Below, in pieces: positions 1 to 11,006 of a stretch of DNA of 64,000 nucleotides (positions within the stretch are counted from its first letter, which is position 1; each line of letters begins with the position of its first letter). Both the position numbers and the translations under genes were made by a program. This DNA is from Massariosphaeria phaeospora (lineage: Eukaryota; Ascomycota; Dothideomycetes; Pleosporales): the NCBI GenBank assembly GCA_011032825.1, contig JAADJZ010000013.1, positions 186,001 to 250,000 of the forward strand, in the 5' to 3' direction. The notes under the pieces are model-generated. The model worked only from the letters and a program-made list of their open reading frames with translations, did not search any database and was not told the DNA's origin.

Positions 1-1242
1 CTATTGTCACTTGGTGAGGATCGCTACCTGACAACGCTGATGACAAAACATTTCCCGAACATGTCATACAAGTTCATTCCTGACGCATACGCTCTCACTG
101 CGGCCCCAGAAACATGGAGCATCCTACTCTCCCAGAGACGTCGCTGGATCAACTCCACTATCCATAACTTGGCAGAACTTGTTTTCTTAAAGGATATGTG
201 CGGATTCTGTTGTTTCAGTATGCGCTTTGTCGTCTTCATCGACCTCTTCGGCACCATAATCCTTCCGGCTGTCTGCATCTATCTCGGTTACCTCATATAT
301 GTTGTTGCGACTGGGACTGGCCAGTTCCCCATGTTTTCAATCATCATGCTTGCCGCTGTCTATGGTCTACAGGCCATTATCTTCATTGTCAAGCGGCAAT
401 GGCAGCATGTCGGGTGGATGATCATCTACATACTCGCGTTCCCGATTTACTCATTCGTCCTGCCACTTTACTCATTCTGGAAGCAGGACGATTTCTCCTG
501 GGGTAACACGCGTGTCGTCATTGGGGAGAAGGGTGTCAAACAGGTGGTGACGACCGAGGTGGAAATTTTTGAACCCAAGAGCATACCTCTTCAAAGATGG
601 GACGACTACGCTCTTTCCAATGGGCTCCCCGGGCGCCGTGGCCTCCAAGGTTCAGAGAAGGGTGGCCAGAGTGCATACGATGACGAAGCCTTCGAGATGA
701 ACGACATGCAATCGGTCTATTCATCGGTCAAACCGGCATCTACCATAATGTCCAATATGCATCATATCTCGCACATGCCACCCCAATCGCCAGGGCCTTA
801 TCAAGGTATGCAAACACGGCAATCAACATACTCGAACTTCTCGCGTTACCAAGACAATCCCCAGGAAGGTCCACTGATGTCCATGGGTGGGATGTCGGAT
901 CAATACAACACATCGCCGTATGGCAACCGACCAAGTATGGGTGGCTTCCAGAGCTCTGACAACCTCATGGCATCGACACCGCCAATCCGCGGACGGAGTC
1001 CACTGGGATATGTAGCGTCTAGGCCCGGGAGCACAGTCAACCTCCAGAGTATGATGAGTGGTCCGACCGACGCTCAGATCTTGGAAGTCGTTCAGCAATG
1101 TCTCAGCGAAGCTGATCTAGACCGCGTGACTAAGAAGCAACTGGTCGCTCTTGCGGAACAACGACTACAGACGCAGCTCACGGCCGAGAGGAAGATATTC
1201 CTCAACCAACAGATCGACTTGGAGCTGGCCAACATGATGTAG
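1..1242 (+). CDS. Chitin synthase, class V-type, C-terminal part (5' end outside window)
   Basis: The reading frame is open from base 1, so only the last ~413 residues are present. The fragment has the family's processive signature QRRRW near residues 45-49, preceded by [10 protein letters not shown]. Several membrane segments follow (roughly residues 75-160), then a post-membrane segment with SWGNTR. A long Gly/Ser/Met-rich linker leads to a final ~58-residue helical DEK_C-like domain ending at the stop. Chitin synthases polymerise UDP-GlcNAc into cell-wall chitin at the plasma membrane. The wording of the catalytic block and the DEK_C tail fit class V/VII enzymes, whose N-terminal myosin-like motor would lie upstream of this window. 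Family assignment is firm; class is inferred. Confidence 0.88.
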   Translation, partial: LLSLGEDRYLTTLMTKHFPNMSYKFIPDAYALTAAPETWSILLSQRRRWINSTIHNLAELVFLKDMCGFCCFSMRFVVFIDLFGTIILPAVCIYLGYLIYVVATGTGQFPMFSIIMLAAVYGLQAIIFIVKRQWQHVGWMIIYILAFPIYSFVLPLYSFWKQDDFSWGNTRVVIGEKGVKQVVTTEVEIFEPKSIPLQRWDDYALSNGLPGRRGLQGSEKGGQSAYDDEAFEMNDMQSVYSSVKPASTIMSNMHHISHMPPQSPGPYQGMQTRQSTYSNFSRYQDNPQEGPLMSMGGMSDQYNTSPYGNRPSMGGFQSSDNLMASTPPIRGRSPLGYVASRPGSTVNLQSMMSGPTDAQILEVVQQCLSEADLDRVTKKQLVALAEQRLQTQLTAERKIFLNQQIDLELANMM

Positions 1243-1791
1243 GGAAGCGAAGTGTTGATGTTGCATTAGCGGTGTTGTATATGTTTTCGCTCATGTTCCT
1301 GATGACATGTTTGGTTTTGGGATAAAATCTAGTGTGGGATCGATCTGTCGCGGGATCGCCGATAGTCGTTTGCATTGCCTTTCCTTGCTATCTACTGTAT
1401 CTAAGCCGGCGTACTTTGGGGCAAATGCAGCGGCAACTCTGGGGTAGTACCTGGGTAGTTGGGTGCGTGTCATGTTTCATCTAGGGATTGTTCGTCTTTC
1501 ATAGTAATGATAATAGGGCGGCGGCACCATACAACCTACTCAGAACGCTAAGCAATTGAAGATGTGCACATCTGTTTGTAGTGCCTGTTGTGAATTGTGG
1601 ATTTATGCATTGCCATGCTTGATCAGGTTGTCCCGAGGCCTGCGGAATGAACGCGCACGCCCGTGCCAGGGTCCCTAGCCAAGGATGCCCGATCCCCAGA
1701 GCTCCGCAATGCCCGACCTTCCCTCACGTCCGCGACAAATCCTACCTGTTCCCCTCTCCGTCTACGTGGCTAGCTGCGAATACAACTCACA
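1243..1791. other. Intergenic, chitin synthase 3' end to END3
   Basis: This 549-base stretch joins two genes on the same strand. It should hold the 3' UTR of the chitin synthase gene and the promoter of END3. No convincing ORF, repeat or RNA gene was seen. The last ~100 bases before the END3 ATG are C-rich, like other leaders in the window. Confidence 0.6.
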
Positions 1792-3056
1792 ATGGCACCC
1801 CGACGCATCGAACAAGACGAAATAGAAAAGTACTGGGAAATCTTTAGCTCGCTGTCTGGCGGCGGCTCGCACCTGGACGGCACCCAAGCGGCCCCGGTAC
1901 TCAAGAACTCGCGGCTGCGCGATGACCAGCTCGAGCGGGTGTGGGATCTTGCCGACGTGGACAATGACGGCAAGCTCGACTTCGAGGAGTTTTGTGTGGC
2001 GATGCGGTTGATCTTTGACCTGATAAATGGGGTATGTCGCGCTGGGCTTACGCTGTTGCGTGTACAACTGGCTGATCGGGATTGCACACGCAGGAGTCTT
2101 CAGATGTGCCAAAGTCGCTGCCAGACTGGCTTGTACCCGAATCGAAAGCGCATCTCGTCCAAGCCACCCGCGCCCTGTCCGGCTCTCAGGCCGCCTTCGA
2201 GCAGGTCGAGGATGACGATGACACTCCCGGCCTGCGCGACGGCTTCGACTGGTACATGTCACCTGGCGACAAGAACAAGTACGAGGAAATATACACTGCG
2301 AACCGCGACGGGCACGGCAACATTGCGTTTGAGGCGCTCGACGGGCTGTTCTCTTCATTAGACATACCAGATTCAGACGTGAGGTTCGCCTGGAATCTAG
2401 TCAACCCCAAGGCACGCGAGAACGTGGGCAAGGATGCATGTCTGGCCTTTCTACACATTTTAAATCAGAGGAGTGAGGGTTTCCGCGTACCAAGGAGCGT
2501 CCCGCCAAGCCTAAGGGCGAGCTTCGAGAAGGCGCACATCGACTACGACGTCGAGCGCACGGGCAACAGATGGGCCGAGCGGGGCGAGGACAACACATCC
2601 ACAGGCAAGAAAGCCAAGTTCGGCGACGCCTACCTAACGCGCCTAGGCGTCGGCGACCGAGCAGGCAACTACGGCGCGCGCGCCAAAGGCACCGATTTCG
2701 GCGGCCGCACCACCGAGGACTGGGAGGAAGTGCGGCTGAAGAAGCAGCTCAAGGAGCTGGAAGAGAAAATGGAGCGCATCGAGAAAGACGCAGACGGCCG
2801 GCGGCACGGCCGGCGCTCCGACAGCAAGCCCGCGCTCGTCAAGCGCGAGCTGGAGTCGCTGCTCGAGTTCAAGCGCGGGGCGCTGCGCGATATGGACAGT
2901 GAGGATGGCGGCGCGGTGAAGGGGCTTACGGGCATTCGTGAGGAGATTGAGACGGTTAGGGAGCAGGTTGAGGGGTTGCAGGGCCATCTTGATGGAAGGC
3001 AAGAGGCGCTTGCGGAGCTGAGGCGGCAGATTGATGATGAGAAGGCGGGGCGGTGA
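1792..3056 (+). CDS. END3: END3-like EH-domain protein (endocytosis/actin patch)
   Basis: Two exons, 1792-2031 and 2094-3056, are separated by a 62-base GTATGT...CAG intron in phase 0; the joined protein is about 400 residues, the usual END3 length. The N-terminal EH domain contains [17 protein letters not shown], a complete EF-hand-type loop. The exon junction reads FDLING then [16 protein letters not shown] second EH domain (about residues 125-225) contains [18 protein letters not shown] with a weaker loop. The C-terminal third is a charged coiled coil ([16 protein letters not shown]). END3 works with PAN1 and SLA1 in the complex that drives actin-dependent endocytosis at cortical patches. 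Domain order and conserved linker leave little doubt. Confidence 0.94.
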
Positions 3057-4699
3057 GGGGGTTGTGTGTGTGTGTGTGTGTGTGTGTTTATAGGTGAGCG
3101 TTGCTAAATACTGACCTTTTTCCGCTTGGGTTTGCATGCACTTGGCTGGGATGAATGGACTGGAGACTCATCATTCTACGCAACTCCTGTACATTCCATT
3201 CCATCCCATCTGCCCATTATCCAATCCGTTTACCTCTGTTTCTAGCCGGCCCGGCGCTCTCTCATCGTCCTTGTACAAAGCGCATCTGGTTTACCCGCGG
3301 GAAAAGAAGGGGCATCTTATCTTGCGTTTATGCTTACATACATGCGCAGTGGGCACGACGTGTAGTCTAACCGGGCGTACATATCCTATCCTATCCTATC
3401 TACATGACATTCGCCCGGATTTATAGCTCAGGTTCGCTCGTCGTCACTCACACACTCACGCTCTTCTTCTTCTGTTTTTTCTTTTGCTTTCCGAACTGGC
3501 CGGCCGGCAAAGACTGTGCGTGCGGGCGGGCCCCCTTTCGCGGGGCGTGCAGGCAGTTGCTCTGAGGACATCGGATCGGGGGTGGGGTGTCATAGAGGTA
3601 GAGATGGAGACAGAGCTAGAGAGGGGGCAGTGTCGGAGGGAGGTCAGTTGTGTAGACAGTGCCAGCCAGGTATTTGTTTGTCGTTTTGTCTGTCTTCTAT
3701 AAGGTGAACTGAGCTGTTCACTTTTGTTTTTACCTAGTTTTTGCTATCTTGGTCTCCGTCCGCATGCTCGTTTCCGTCTTTTTCTTTTCTGGTCTGTCTG
3801 TCTATCTTTTTCTCTGTTCTCGCGACGATGGACATTGGACATTGGACGGCTGGCTGGGCTGAGTTGAGTGGAGGTAAGGTGGGTCGATATGGCTTTTGGG
3901 GCTTTTGGCTTTTTGGTTTTTGGCTGTGCTTAGGAATGATGTGGGTGTTGGTGCTGGTGCGCGGGTTGTTGGATGGAGGATTGGATGGTGATGGAGGTGA
4001 GAGAGGGGGTCGGTGTCGGTATGTGTCTTTGGGGGTGGCCTTGGAGTGTTGAGCAGTGTGTGGTTTGGATTCCGGCGGAGGTTTCCTGGTGCGGGTGTGG
4101 GGGTGGAATGGAAGAGAAGACGACGTTGAAGATACAGACAGACACTTCTGGGGACTATAAGACGTTGGTTTGGAGATATGGCGGGAGCTGAGCTGCGCTT
4201 GTAAGTATAATCTCGTTCTCCTCTTTTCTCTAAATAAATCAAGATTGACATTGCCTAGGTCGTGCTGCCTGCGTCAACTTCGACGCCTGTTCTACTCTGC
4301 TCTACTCTACTCGCTTTACAGCACATATCCCACACAAACCGTATCCGGATATAGTTTCTGTTTTTTTTTTTGCTCTCTGTATATGCGAACGGACGAGGGC
4401 GATTCACTCGTTTTACAAAAAGGGGTTGCATGGGCAAATGTAAGTTACGCATTACTTCGCTTGGGAAGCATGCTGGATACTGATCGATTACGACAGAGCC
4501 GAGTAATGGTAGAACATGATCTAATCTATGCTACGACGGGCAGGTTCGCGCTATGGCCTAGCTGAACTGAACCGAACTGAACTGGTCCCATGGAACAGCG
4601 GAACCGTTTCCCAAATTTCTACTACAGCTACCGAGTTCTTCTACACGCGGATGTCGCTGTATCATACCTGTAGGACTCCAATCCGGGTACTACACCCAC
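3057..4699. other. Convergent intergenic region with simple repeats
   Basis: This 1.6 kb lies between the 3' ends of END3 and the MATE-like gene. It is compositionally odd: a (TG)n run just after the END3 stop, a TATCC repeat near 3385-3400, T/C tracts around 3455-3490 and 3765-3830, a TGG/GGTG-rich tract from 3840 to 4110 and a poly-T run near 4361. Open frames here are low-complexity and resemble no protein family known to me. I see no gene. Confidence 0.6.
3062..3088. repeat. (TG)n microsatellite
   Basis: An uninterrupted TG dinucleotide tract starts six bases after the END3 stop codon and would lie in its 3' UTR. Confidence 0.95.
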
Positions 4700-6409
4700 T
4701 CAAGCCACCCGGAAACGATGCAGCCTCGCCCGCCCCTTACGCAGCGTCCACGCCCACAGCCCGTCCACAACCAAGATATCGAAGAAGGAAAACACCAAAC
4801 TGCCACCAAACACAAGGCTGTGGTAGGTCCAGGCGTCTTCAGGGTTCAGCTCCGCCGTCTGGCACGCGATGGCCCACGGCAGCACGTACAGCAGGTTGGA
4901 CGCGAGCGACTGGTACAGATACCAGTGCGGCCGCGTCGCGACGAGTATGGCAGCCAGCTGCGTCGACACGGCGTAGCAGATGTAGCACCAGTCGATGGTC
5001 TGCCACATGTGCTCTGCGATGCCGGCGACCACGTCCGAGCCCGAGATGTAGCGCGCGAACGGGCGGGCACCGAAGAAGGACATGAGCAGGCAGAGCGGGA
5101 TTTCGATGGCTAGCGCGATGAGCACGGAGTACATGGCCCAGCGCGTGATGCTCCAGAGCTGGCGTGACGTAGCGGCGAAGCCGGCGCCCGTGCCTTCGAC
5201 GCTCTTGCGGAAGCGGCCCCATGAGTGGCCGACAAAGGTCAGCGTCGTGGCTTCGAGAGAGGACACGGGTACCATGACGAGGCCCCAGCGGATGGTGGAG
5301 AAGACGCCCCAGGCGGTCGCGTAGTCGGTGCCTAGGCCGACGATGCCGTGCACGAGCCAGAGGTAGAGTGCGTTGCGGATGGCGGACTCGAGGAAGAAGA
5401 TGAAGCCGGGCTTGGCTAGCACGATGAAAGCGGGTAGAGAAGGCTTGACTTCGATGCTAGAGTCGTCTGCATGCGTGGTGGTCGCTCCCTTGGATCTCAC
5501 ACTCGTGGTATAGACGAAGTACGCCAGGCCCGCAAAAGCCGAGACGAGATTGCACGCGAGCGAGATGCCCGCTTGCATGTTGACCGTCGGCGTAATGCCG
5601 CCAACGTGGAACTTGGAGATGATGAGCAGATCGAGCAGGATGTTGACGGCGAACTTGGTCGAGCTGATGAACAGCGGCACATCGGGCTTGTCCAGCGCGC
5701 GCGTCGCCGTCGTGACGGCATACTCGACGGCCGAGCTGAAGGCCGAGAAGGCAGAGATGCGCACATAGGTCACGCTCGCGGCACGCACTTCGACGGGCAC
5801 GAAGCCCTGCGCGAACGTCGTCGCGCCGGCCACGAACGCGATGCTCATGATGAGGCCGAGGACGGACTGGAACACGATAAGCGTGTGCGTCAGCTGCAGG
5901 CGCGCCCGGAACGGCGCTGCTTTGTCGCCGATCAGGAGCCACGAGGCGCGCGGCAGGCCTTCGTTCAGCACCTCGGCGACGACGCCGATGTACGTGTAGG
6001 CGTCGGTGGTGACGACCATAGAGGCGTCGATGTTGGCGACCCACAGCTTCGACAGGGTCCCGTACAGGGCCGGCAGGATAAAGGCGCACACGTTGAAGAG
6101 AAGCGCTCCCGTGTATCTATCCAGGGTGGTTGCTCAGTCAAGAGGTTCTGATATGGGTGTGCATCTTACTTACGTCTCGCGGCTCAGAGATGGCTTCAGG
6201 TCGTGCACTGCCTGCGCTTTCCAGCCTCGCTCGGCTTCGACCTCTTCGGTCTCCCTACCCCGCTCCTCGTCGCTCGGTCGCTCAGGCGCATTGCTGACGC
6301 GCACCGCGCCGTCGTCCTTGGAGGGTAGCATCTGGTAGTGGTGGCCGTGGCGGTAGCGGTGCAGTGGTCGCGGATGCGGTTGTGGTGGGGAAGAAGAGGA
6401 AGTGCTCAT
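4700..6409 (-). CDS. MATE-like multidrug/toxin extrusion transporter
   Basis: Two exons on the minus strand, 6409-6174 and 6116-4700, are joined across a 57-base GTAAGT...TAG intron; the split Thr codon restores the frame as LSRET then [10 protein letters not shown]. The product is about 550 residues. The first ~75 are a low-complexity Ser/Pro/His-rich cytosolic tail; the rest has about ten to twelve hydrophobic segments. A block [18 protein letters not shown] and the later [20 protein letters not shown] resemble MATE half-domains, where RALG..-type loops recur. MATE carriers exchange cations for drugs or metabolites. The family call rests on overall pattern only, so an unnamed fungal polytopic family remains possible. 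The ATG chosen is the first in frame that leaves a sensible donor site. Confidence 0.65.
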
Positions 6410-7164
6410 CGCAGCCGCTGTTCCTAAGTACCTCACCGCGCAAAAGCAACGGCGGTGGCGAAGCGTCGCAGCATGTGTGTATGCATGGAAACGTCGATTG
6501 CAGGTGAGGTTCGCCGTGCTGCACGCATCAAATCAGATGCTGAGCGCTGACTGGCCGGGGCCGAGCCCGGTGCCCCGCCTCGGCTCGGCACAGCGTCGGC
6601 GTCCCGAGGGGCATGTTGCTTGCATGCCGGGATCGGGGAAAGGGTGCACGCAGTTCGTTCATTCTGGACGTGGTGAGAAGAGCTCAGTTGGCGGAGGTGG
6701 TGGTAAAAGGAAAGTTTGGGCGAAACGAAGCGCTACGGCTTTAGTGTACCGCGCTAGAGCCTAGAGGTCGTCGCAGGAGCACGTGGAAAGTCTTCGACAA
6801 CAGACAAGATGAGAGAGGAGAAGTGCGACTAAGAGTGATAGTGAGAAGATCGAGACGGACTTATGAGCAGCATCTGATCACGGAGATTGGGTTTGTGATA
6901 TGTGAGTCCTGGGGAAAGCATGGAGTGCCAATTCACCGCGTTAACCAGTGAGACACAGGTTTGCCGTATAAACGTGCAATGTTGGCTAAACGCTCGACTT
7001 ACTTTCACCTCTTCGCACCGGTGAAACGGGATGCCCGTGGACGGCGAAGTGCCACAGAGCCGCCGTCTGTAGCCGCAGCATTACTTGAACATACCTACTC
7101 TTCCCAGTCGCTTCTTCTATATTCCCCCAGTCGCTTCTTCTAAACTCCGCCGAATACTCCCGCC
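6410..7164. other. Divergent promoter region
   Basis: These 755 bases separate two genes that start away from each other (MATE-like and a secreted protein). The only open frames are shadows. A direct pair of TTCCCCCAGTCGCTTCTTCTA-like segments lies near 7098-7142, just before the downstream ATG. Confidence 0.55.
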
Positions 7165-8533
7165 ATGAGGGCTTTCAAATTCCTCGCCGCTCTAGTTCTG
7201 CTGGAGTTCGCCGGGGCTGAGATCGCTGAATCGGATCCGCCTCCCTTCAATCTTTCTTCTCTCGGTCTGCCTGCACTGGGGGTCCTTCCTCCAGGCGCTC
7301 TCTGGTATGTGGAAGCTCGAGCGTAGAGATTATAACCACCCGCCAATGCTGATTCTAATTTTCCCTCTAGGCAGAACGTCCTCGAAGCCGACGACGACAC
7401 ATGGGAGAAAGCCAAATGCAAGGGCAAAAACATCCTGGACGCCATAGACGGCAGTGACTCCGCCGCCGCCCAGCTCTTCAAGGACGGTCCGGGGTCGGTC
7501 CAGAGCCGCTTCACCAGCTTCCCTGGTACGTCTGCTCAGCATTGATCGATATAGTTTCCGCCTGTAGTGCTAATTACGCCGTGCTTGCCTAAAGACGAGT
7601 TCAAAAAGTGGTACTACTTCGTGCATGACGCCGCCAGGCTCAACCAGGCCTACAAGGAGTTGGACAAGTTCTGGGGCATCGGCGATGCCCTCCGCGGCAT
7701 GGGCGTCTCGGACAAAGCCAAAGAGGACGGTGGCAAATTCCACGTCTACCTTGCCACCCACGGCATCATCTTGGACAAAAACGGCAACATACAGGATGGC
7801 GCCGGTCAACATTACTGGGTCGACGGCAAATACCGCAGGGTACGATGGCATCCCGACTCGACGTAACTCAGCATCCAGTAGTACTGACGTTCCCAGACAA
7901 CCGGCGCGCAATTCGGCATAGGCGTGAACCGAGACGATGGGGGTACGAAAACTGCACCTCCTTGCGCGAGCATTCTATGCTGACCAGAGACGCTCTAGTG
8001 ATCATGGCCATGAACCGGCACAGCCCCGTCAACGCCGTCGGAAACGACTACAAGTCAGAGTGGCTGCCCGAGCTACGCTCTTCCTCAGACGCCATGTTCG
8101 GCCTGTGGAAAATGACCGAGAGCTCCGCCCCGCTCTCGCAAATGCGCGCCTTCATCTCTCTCGGCATCGCCAACCCCACAACGAAATCGCTCATCGCACG
8201 CGTCCTCGGGCCCGACGACATCAGGGAGTGGCCCGGATACAGCTTCGGTATGCACGAGGACGACGCCCGCGTGCTGCTAGGTACTGTACTGTCTAGCGAT
8301 GTGATTTTTCACGGCGGAGAAACTAACGGACCCGCACGCGTTGGTTGACCGAGTGAAATGCTAACACACACTTTCTGCGCTTTCTAGGCTCTCCGAATGC
8401 CCTCGGTCTGGGCTATCTGCTCATTCAGCACAAGCAGGAGCTAGGCGACCTACGCATCATCGGCGTCAACGTGTTCGAGTGCAAGAACAGTGCAAAGTCC
8501 GCGTGTCTGGTATTCGAGATCAAGCGTCGATAG
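7165..8533 (+). CDS. Secreted protein of unknown function (337 aa, six exons)
   Basis: Six exons restore one frame: 7165-7304, 7371-7525, 7595-7839, 7897-7942, 7999-8280 and 8388-8533. All introns are GT-AG and 56-107 bases long. The N-terminus is a clear signal peptide (MRAFKFLAALVLLEFAGA). The mature part has no membrane segment. Recognisable blocks are KCKGKNILDAIDGSD, the segment joining exons 4 and 5 (GVNRDDG then VIMAMNRHSPV), and a C-terminal Cys pair in FECKNSAKSACLVFEI. NRHSP-type blocks recur in uncharacterised secreted proteins of filamentous ascomycetes, which I recall only as hypothetical. It may act in the apoplast or cell wall; no enzymatic motif was found. Exon 4 is only 46 bases. 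Confidence 0.75.
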
Positions 8534-8930
8534 ATAGAGTAGATGTGCTGGGAGAAAGTACGTGGGCCGTGGACGTACGTGCTGCGTCGCTTCGCCGCGT
8601 GCTTAGTCCTCGAAGATAAATCGGTCGCTCGCTCGCAGGAACGGAACAAAACAGAGGGATAGATGTGTAGACGTACACAGGCAAGACGGAAATAAAGATG
8701 AAGATGGCACCTACGCTGCCTTATACCTACCTAGCGGTGTAGTAACTGAGCTTACCATCCCAACCTGAAGTCTCGCTCAGAGAACGTTTGAGTGTTCCCA
8801 TTCCGTTCAGTTCAGTCCAGCAGTGCAGCAAATACCAGTCAGCGTGGCTGCACGCTGGCTGCCCTCTACTGACTATCTAAATATCAGGGGACGCGAGGTA
8901 CTTATCCGATATACTCCGTACGAAACAACA

Positions 8931-8952
8931 GCATAGCATAGCATAGCATAGC
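8931..8952. repeat. GCATA pentamer repeat
   Basis: About four and a half copies of GCATA in tandem. Confidence 0.9.
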
Positions 8953-9911
8953 CAAGGCCTAGGTTAACAACTCACAACCAAATCGGTAGTTTCCAGCCCC
9001 GACTCGTACGAAGAGCGTTCCTCCGCCATCTATACTGACCGCACCTATACCATCCACGCAACACTAATAACCCAAAACCGTTACTCGCGCGAGTAACTAT
9101 TCGCCGCACGCGTTTCGCTTCATTCCCTCTCGTTTCGTTCCCCCCCCCCACGCCTAAAACTCTCGCACCCTAATTCGCTCTCCTACGAATCCTAATTAGG
9201 TTCCCTGAATTGAATCCCACGCCAGTCAATGCGTTGCTCTGTAATGCAATGCATTACAGAACGTCAGATCGGCAGGATCGCGTGCGAAACGCCGACGTCG
9301 ACGCTCAGGCCAGGCCTGGCAGGGACGGTTGTTGGTTTCGTTTCGTTTCGACCTTGCCTGTTCTGCTGTCGAAGCACCAAGGCTGAGGGGCTATGCTGTC
9401 TAGGTTCAAACTGGATGGTGTGTTGGTCGCAAGCAGAGCTGTGGGTTCAGCTACGCGCGGGTCGGTGCGAGGGTTTTAGGTTGGTCCCGAGGGCGGTAGT
9501 CTATTTAGTAGGGAGATGTGTAGGTACACGGGTAGGTGGGGGGTGGGCGGGGGTTTTTAGGACGATGTAGGTTGTTGTTTGTTTTGGTGTTTCGGCTTGA
9601 ATGGGTGGTAGTGCTTCATGCGTTGTGTGAAGTTTTTCTAGTAAACATGTATGTAAGTAACTAATGATTAAGAGCGCGCAGGACGTACAGGTAGGCCGCG
9701 AATCTTCCGACCCGAGTCACGACGAATTCGACTTCGACATCCACTCGAACCGACATCGAAGTAAGCAATCCGGCCATAGCCCCACCCATTTCCTGCTTCT
9801 TTCCCCAGCCGACCGAGCGTCAGGCGCGCGCGAGTTCGCCTCTTGGCTTTGCCCGTCCCAGCCCAAGTTGGAAATTGATCGTTCCTCTAGGATGCGACGC
9901 GTACCCCAATC

Positions 9912-10100
9912 CAAAACACCCACACCACAGTCGGTAGTAAAAGATGCCGAGCCAAGGAACTACCCCAGCTTTCCTGGTATCAGGATCTGTTATCGCACTA
10001 AGGGGGCGACCCACACGTGCCCCGATTCCAAACATCAACACCATGGTCGGCGGTCACGGATGCCGATTTCCTGGTATCAGGATGCGGTATCGCGCGGAGG
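9912..10100. repeat. Degenerate ~110-base direct duplication
   Basis: TTTCCTGGTATCAGGAT recurs about 98 bases apart (near 9970 and 10068), each followed by TATCGC. Upstream of each copy a related stretch runs from an AATCCAAA/ATTCCAAA start through a CAC...GTCGG core, so the unit is roughly 110 bases and the copies have diverged by indels. Confidence 0.6.
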
Positions 10101-10235
10101 CTGTGCCTGTTTGCGGAGTCTGTGCGAGTTCTTGCTTTGCTTCGAGGGGTTTAAATATGCGGCGAAGGGTTTGGTTTTTGGAGTATCGGGTTCGTTTGCT
10201 GTCGTTAACCTCTTTACTTTCACTTCGCCGAGGCA

Positions 10236-10241
10236 TATATA
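10236..10241 (+). promoter_or_regulatory. TATA box of the 10346 gene
   Basis: TATATA lies about 105 bases before the ATG, followed by a C/T/A-rich leader. Confidence 0.55.
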
Positions 10242-10345
10242 GATCCGACTTTCCACGCGGCACACGCAAAACCTTTTCTTCCTCAAACTCGTCCACATCC
10301 CCACTCTCTTTGACACAGATCCAGCTTCTACCCTAATCCATCACA

Positions 10346-11006
10346 ATGGTATCTTTCAAGTCCCTCGCCATCTGCGCCGTCGGCCTCATCAGCAGCACCC
10401 TTGTACGCGCATGCGAGCCCGTCAACGTCGTCATCGCGTCAGTTCCTCCACACACCAAACCGCATAGATACCCCTCCGCTAACCGTCTTCTTCTAGCGGC
10501 CTTCCTCCCAACCACCCCACTGTCATCGAATCCGGCTGGGACCCTGCCATGGTCAACACGTCCCTGCATGCCGACTGGCAGAACATCATCGACGCCGGCT
10601 ACAACGTTCGCGTCTTCCTGCTCGGCCCGGAGGAGATGAACAAGCCGGACACCATTGCACGTCTTGGCACCGAGCTGCTCAAGCAGGACTGGGCTGTTGC
10701 TGAGGTGGGGTTTGGGGTGCGCGGCTCTAACCGGACGGATCTTACCATTGAGCTCGAGCGTGAGTGCTTGCCGCCTTGGAATCTGAATTACTAGGCGTTG
10801 GTTTGGTTAGGAGCAAGCTAACGCGACGTTTAGAACTCGTCGCTCTTTTCGAGGACAAGACTTCCGACGACACTGTCATCGCCTTCAGCCATTCGCCGTC
10901 GAGCGGCCTCGAGACCATGCTGCGTCATGCCGCGCTCGCTGACGACTGCCCTCCGGGCAAGGATCTGGGCTTCGAAACGATCTGCGGCTCGACCGTTTGC
11001 AAATAG
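10346..11006 (+). CDS. Small secreted or vacuolar protein of unknown function (175 aa)
   Basis: Three exons, 10346-10437, 10497-10759 and 10834-11006, give 175 residues. Residues 1-22 form a signal peptide (MVSFKSLAICAVGLISSTLV RA). The first junction reads NVVIAGLPPNHPTVIESGW; the block GLPPNHPTVI and the later NVRVFLLGPEE define a family I remember only as uncharacterised in fungi. The second junction restores IELEQLVALFEDKTSDD. Four cysteines are present, at Cys23 and three near the C-terminus, so disulphides are possible. There is no catalytic signature. The N-terminal signal could be a spurious extension, because some family members seem to lack it, so localisation is tentative. Confidence 0.78.

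Larger units (their letters stand above)
8534..10345. other. Intergenic region upstream of a small secreted gene
   Basis: No supported gene in 1.8 kb. It contains a (GCATA)n run, a C8 run near 9141, a T/G-rich stretch (9470-9650), and a degenerate duplication at 9912-10100 in the upstream region of the next gene. Confidence 0.55.

Noticed and set aside
3741..4052. 103-codon frame with hydrophobic Phe/Trp runs
   Set aside because: Low-complexity translation of T/G-rich DNA between convergent genes.
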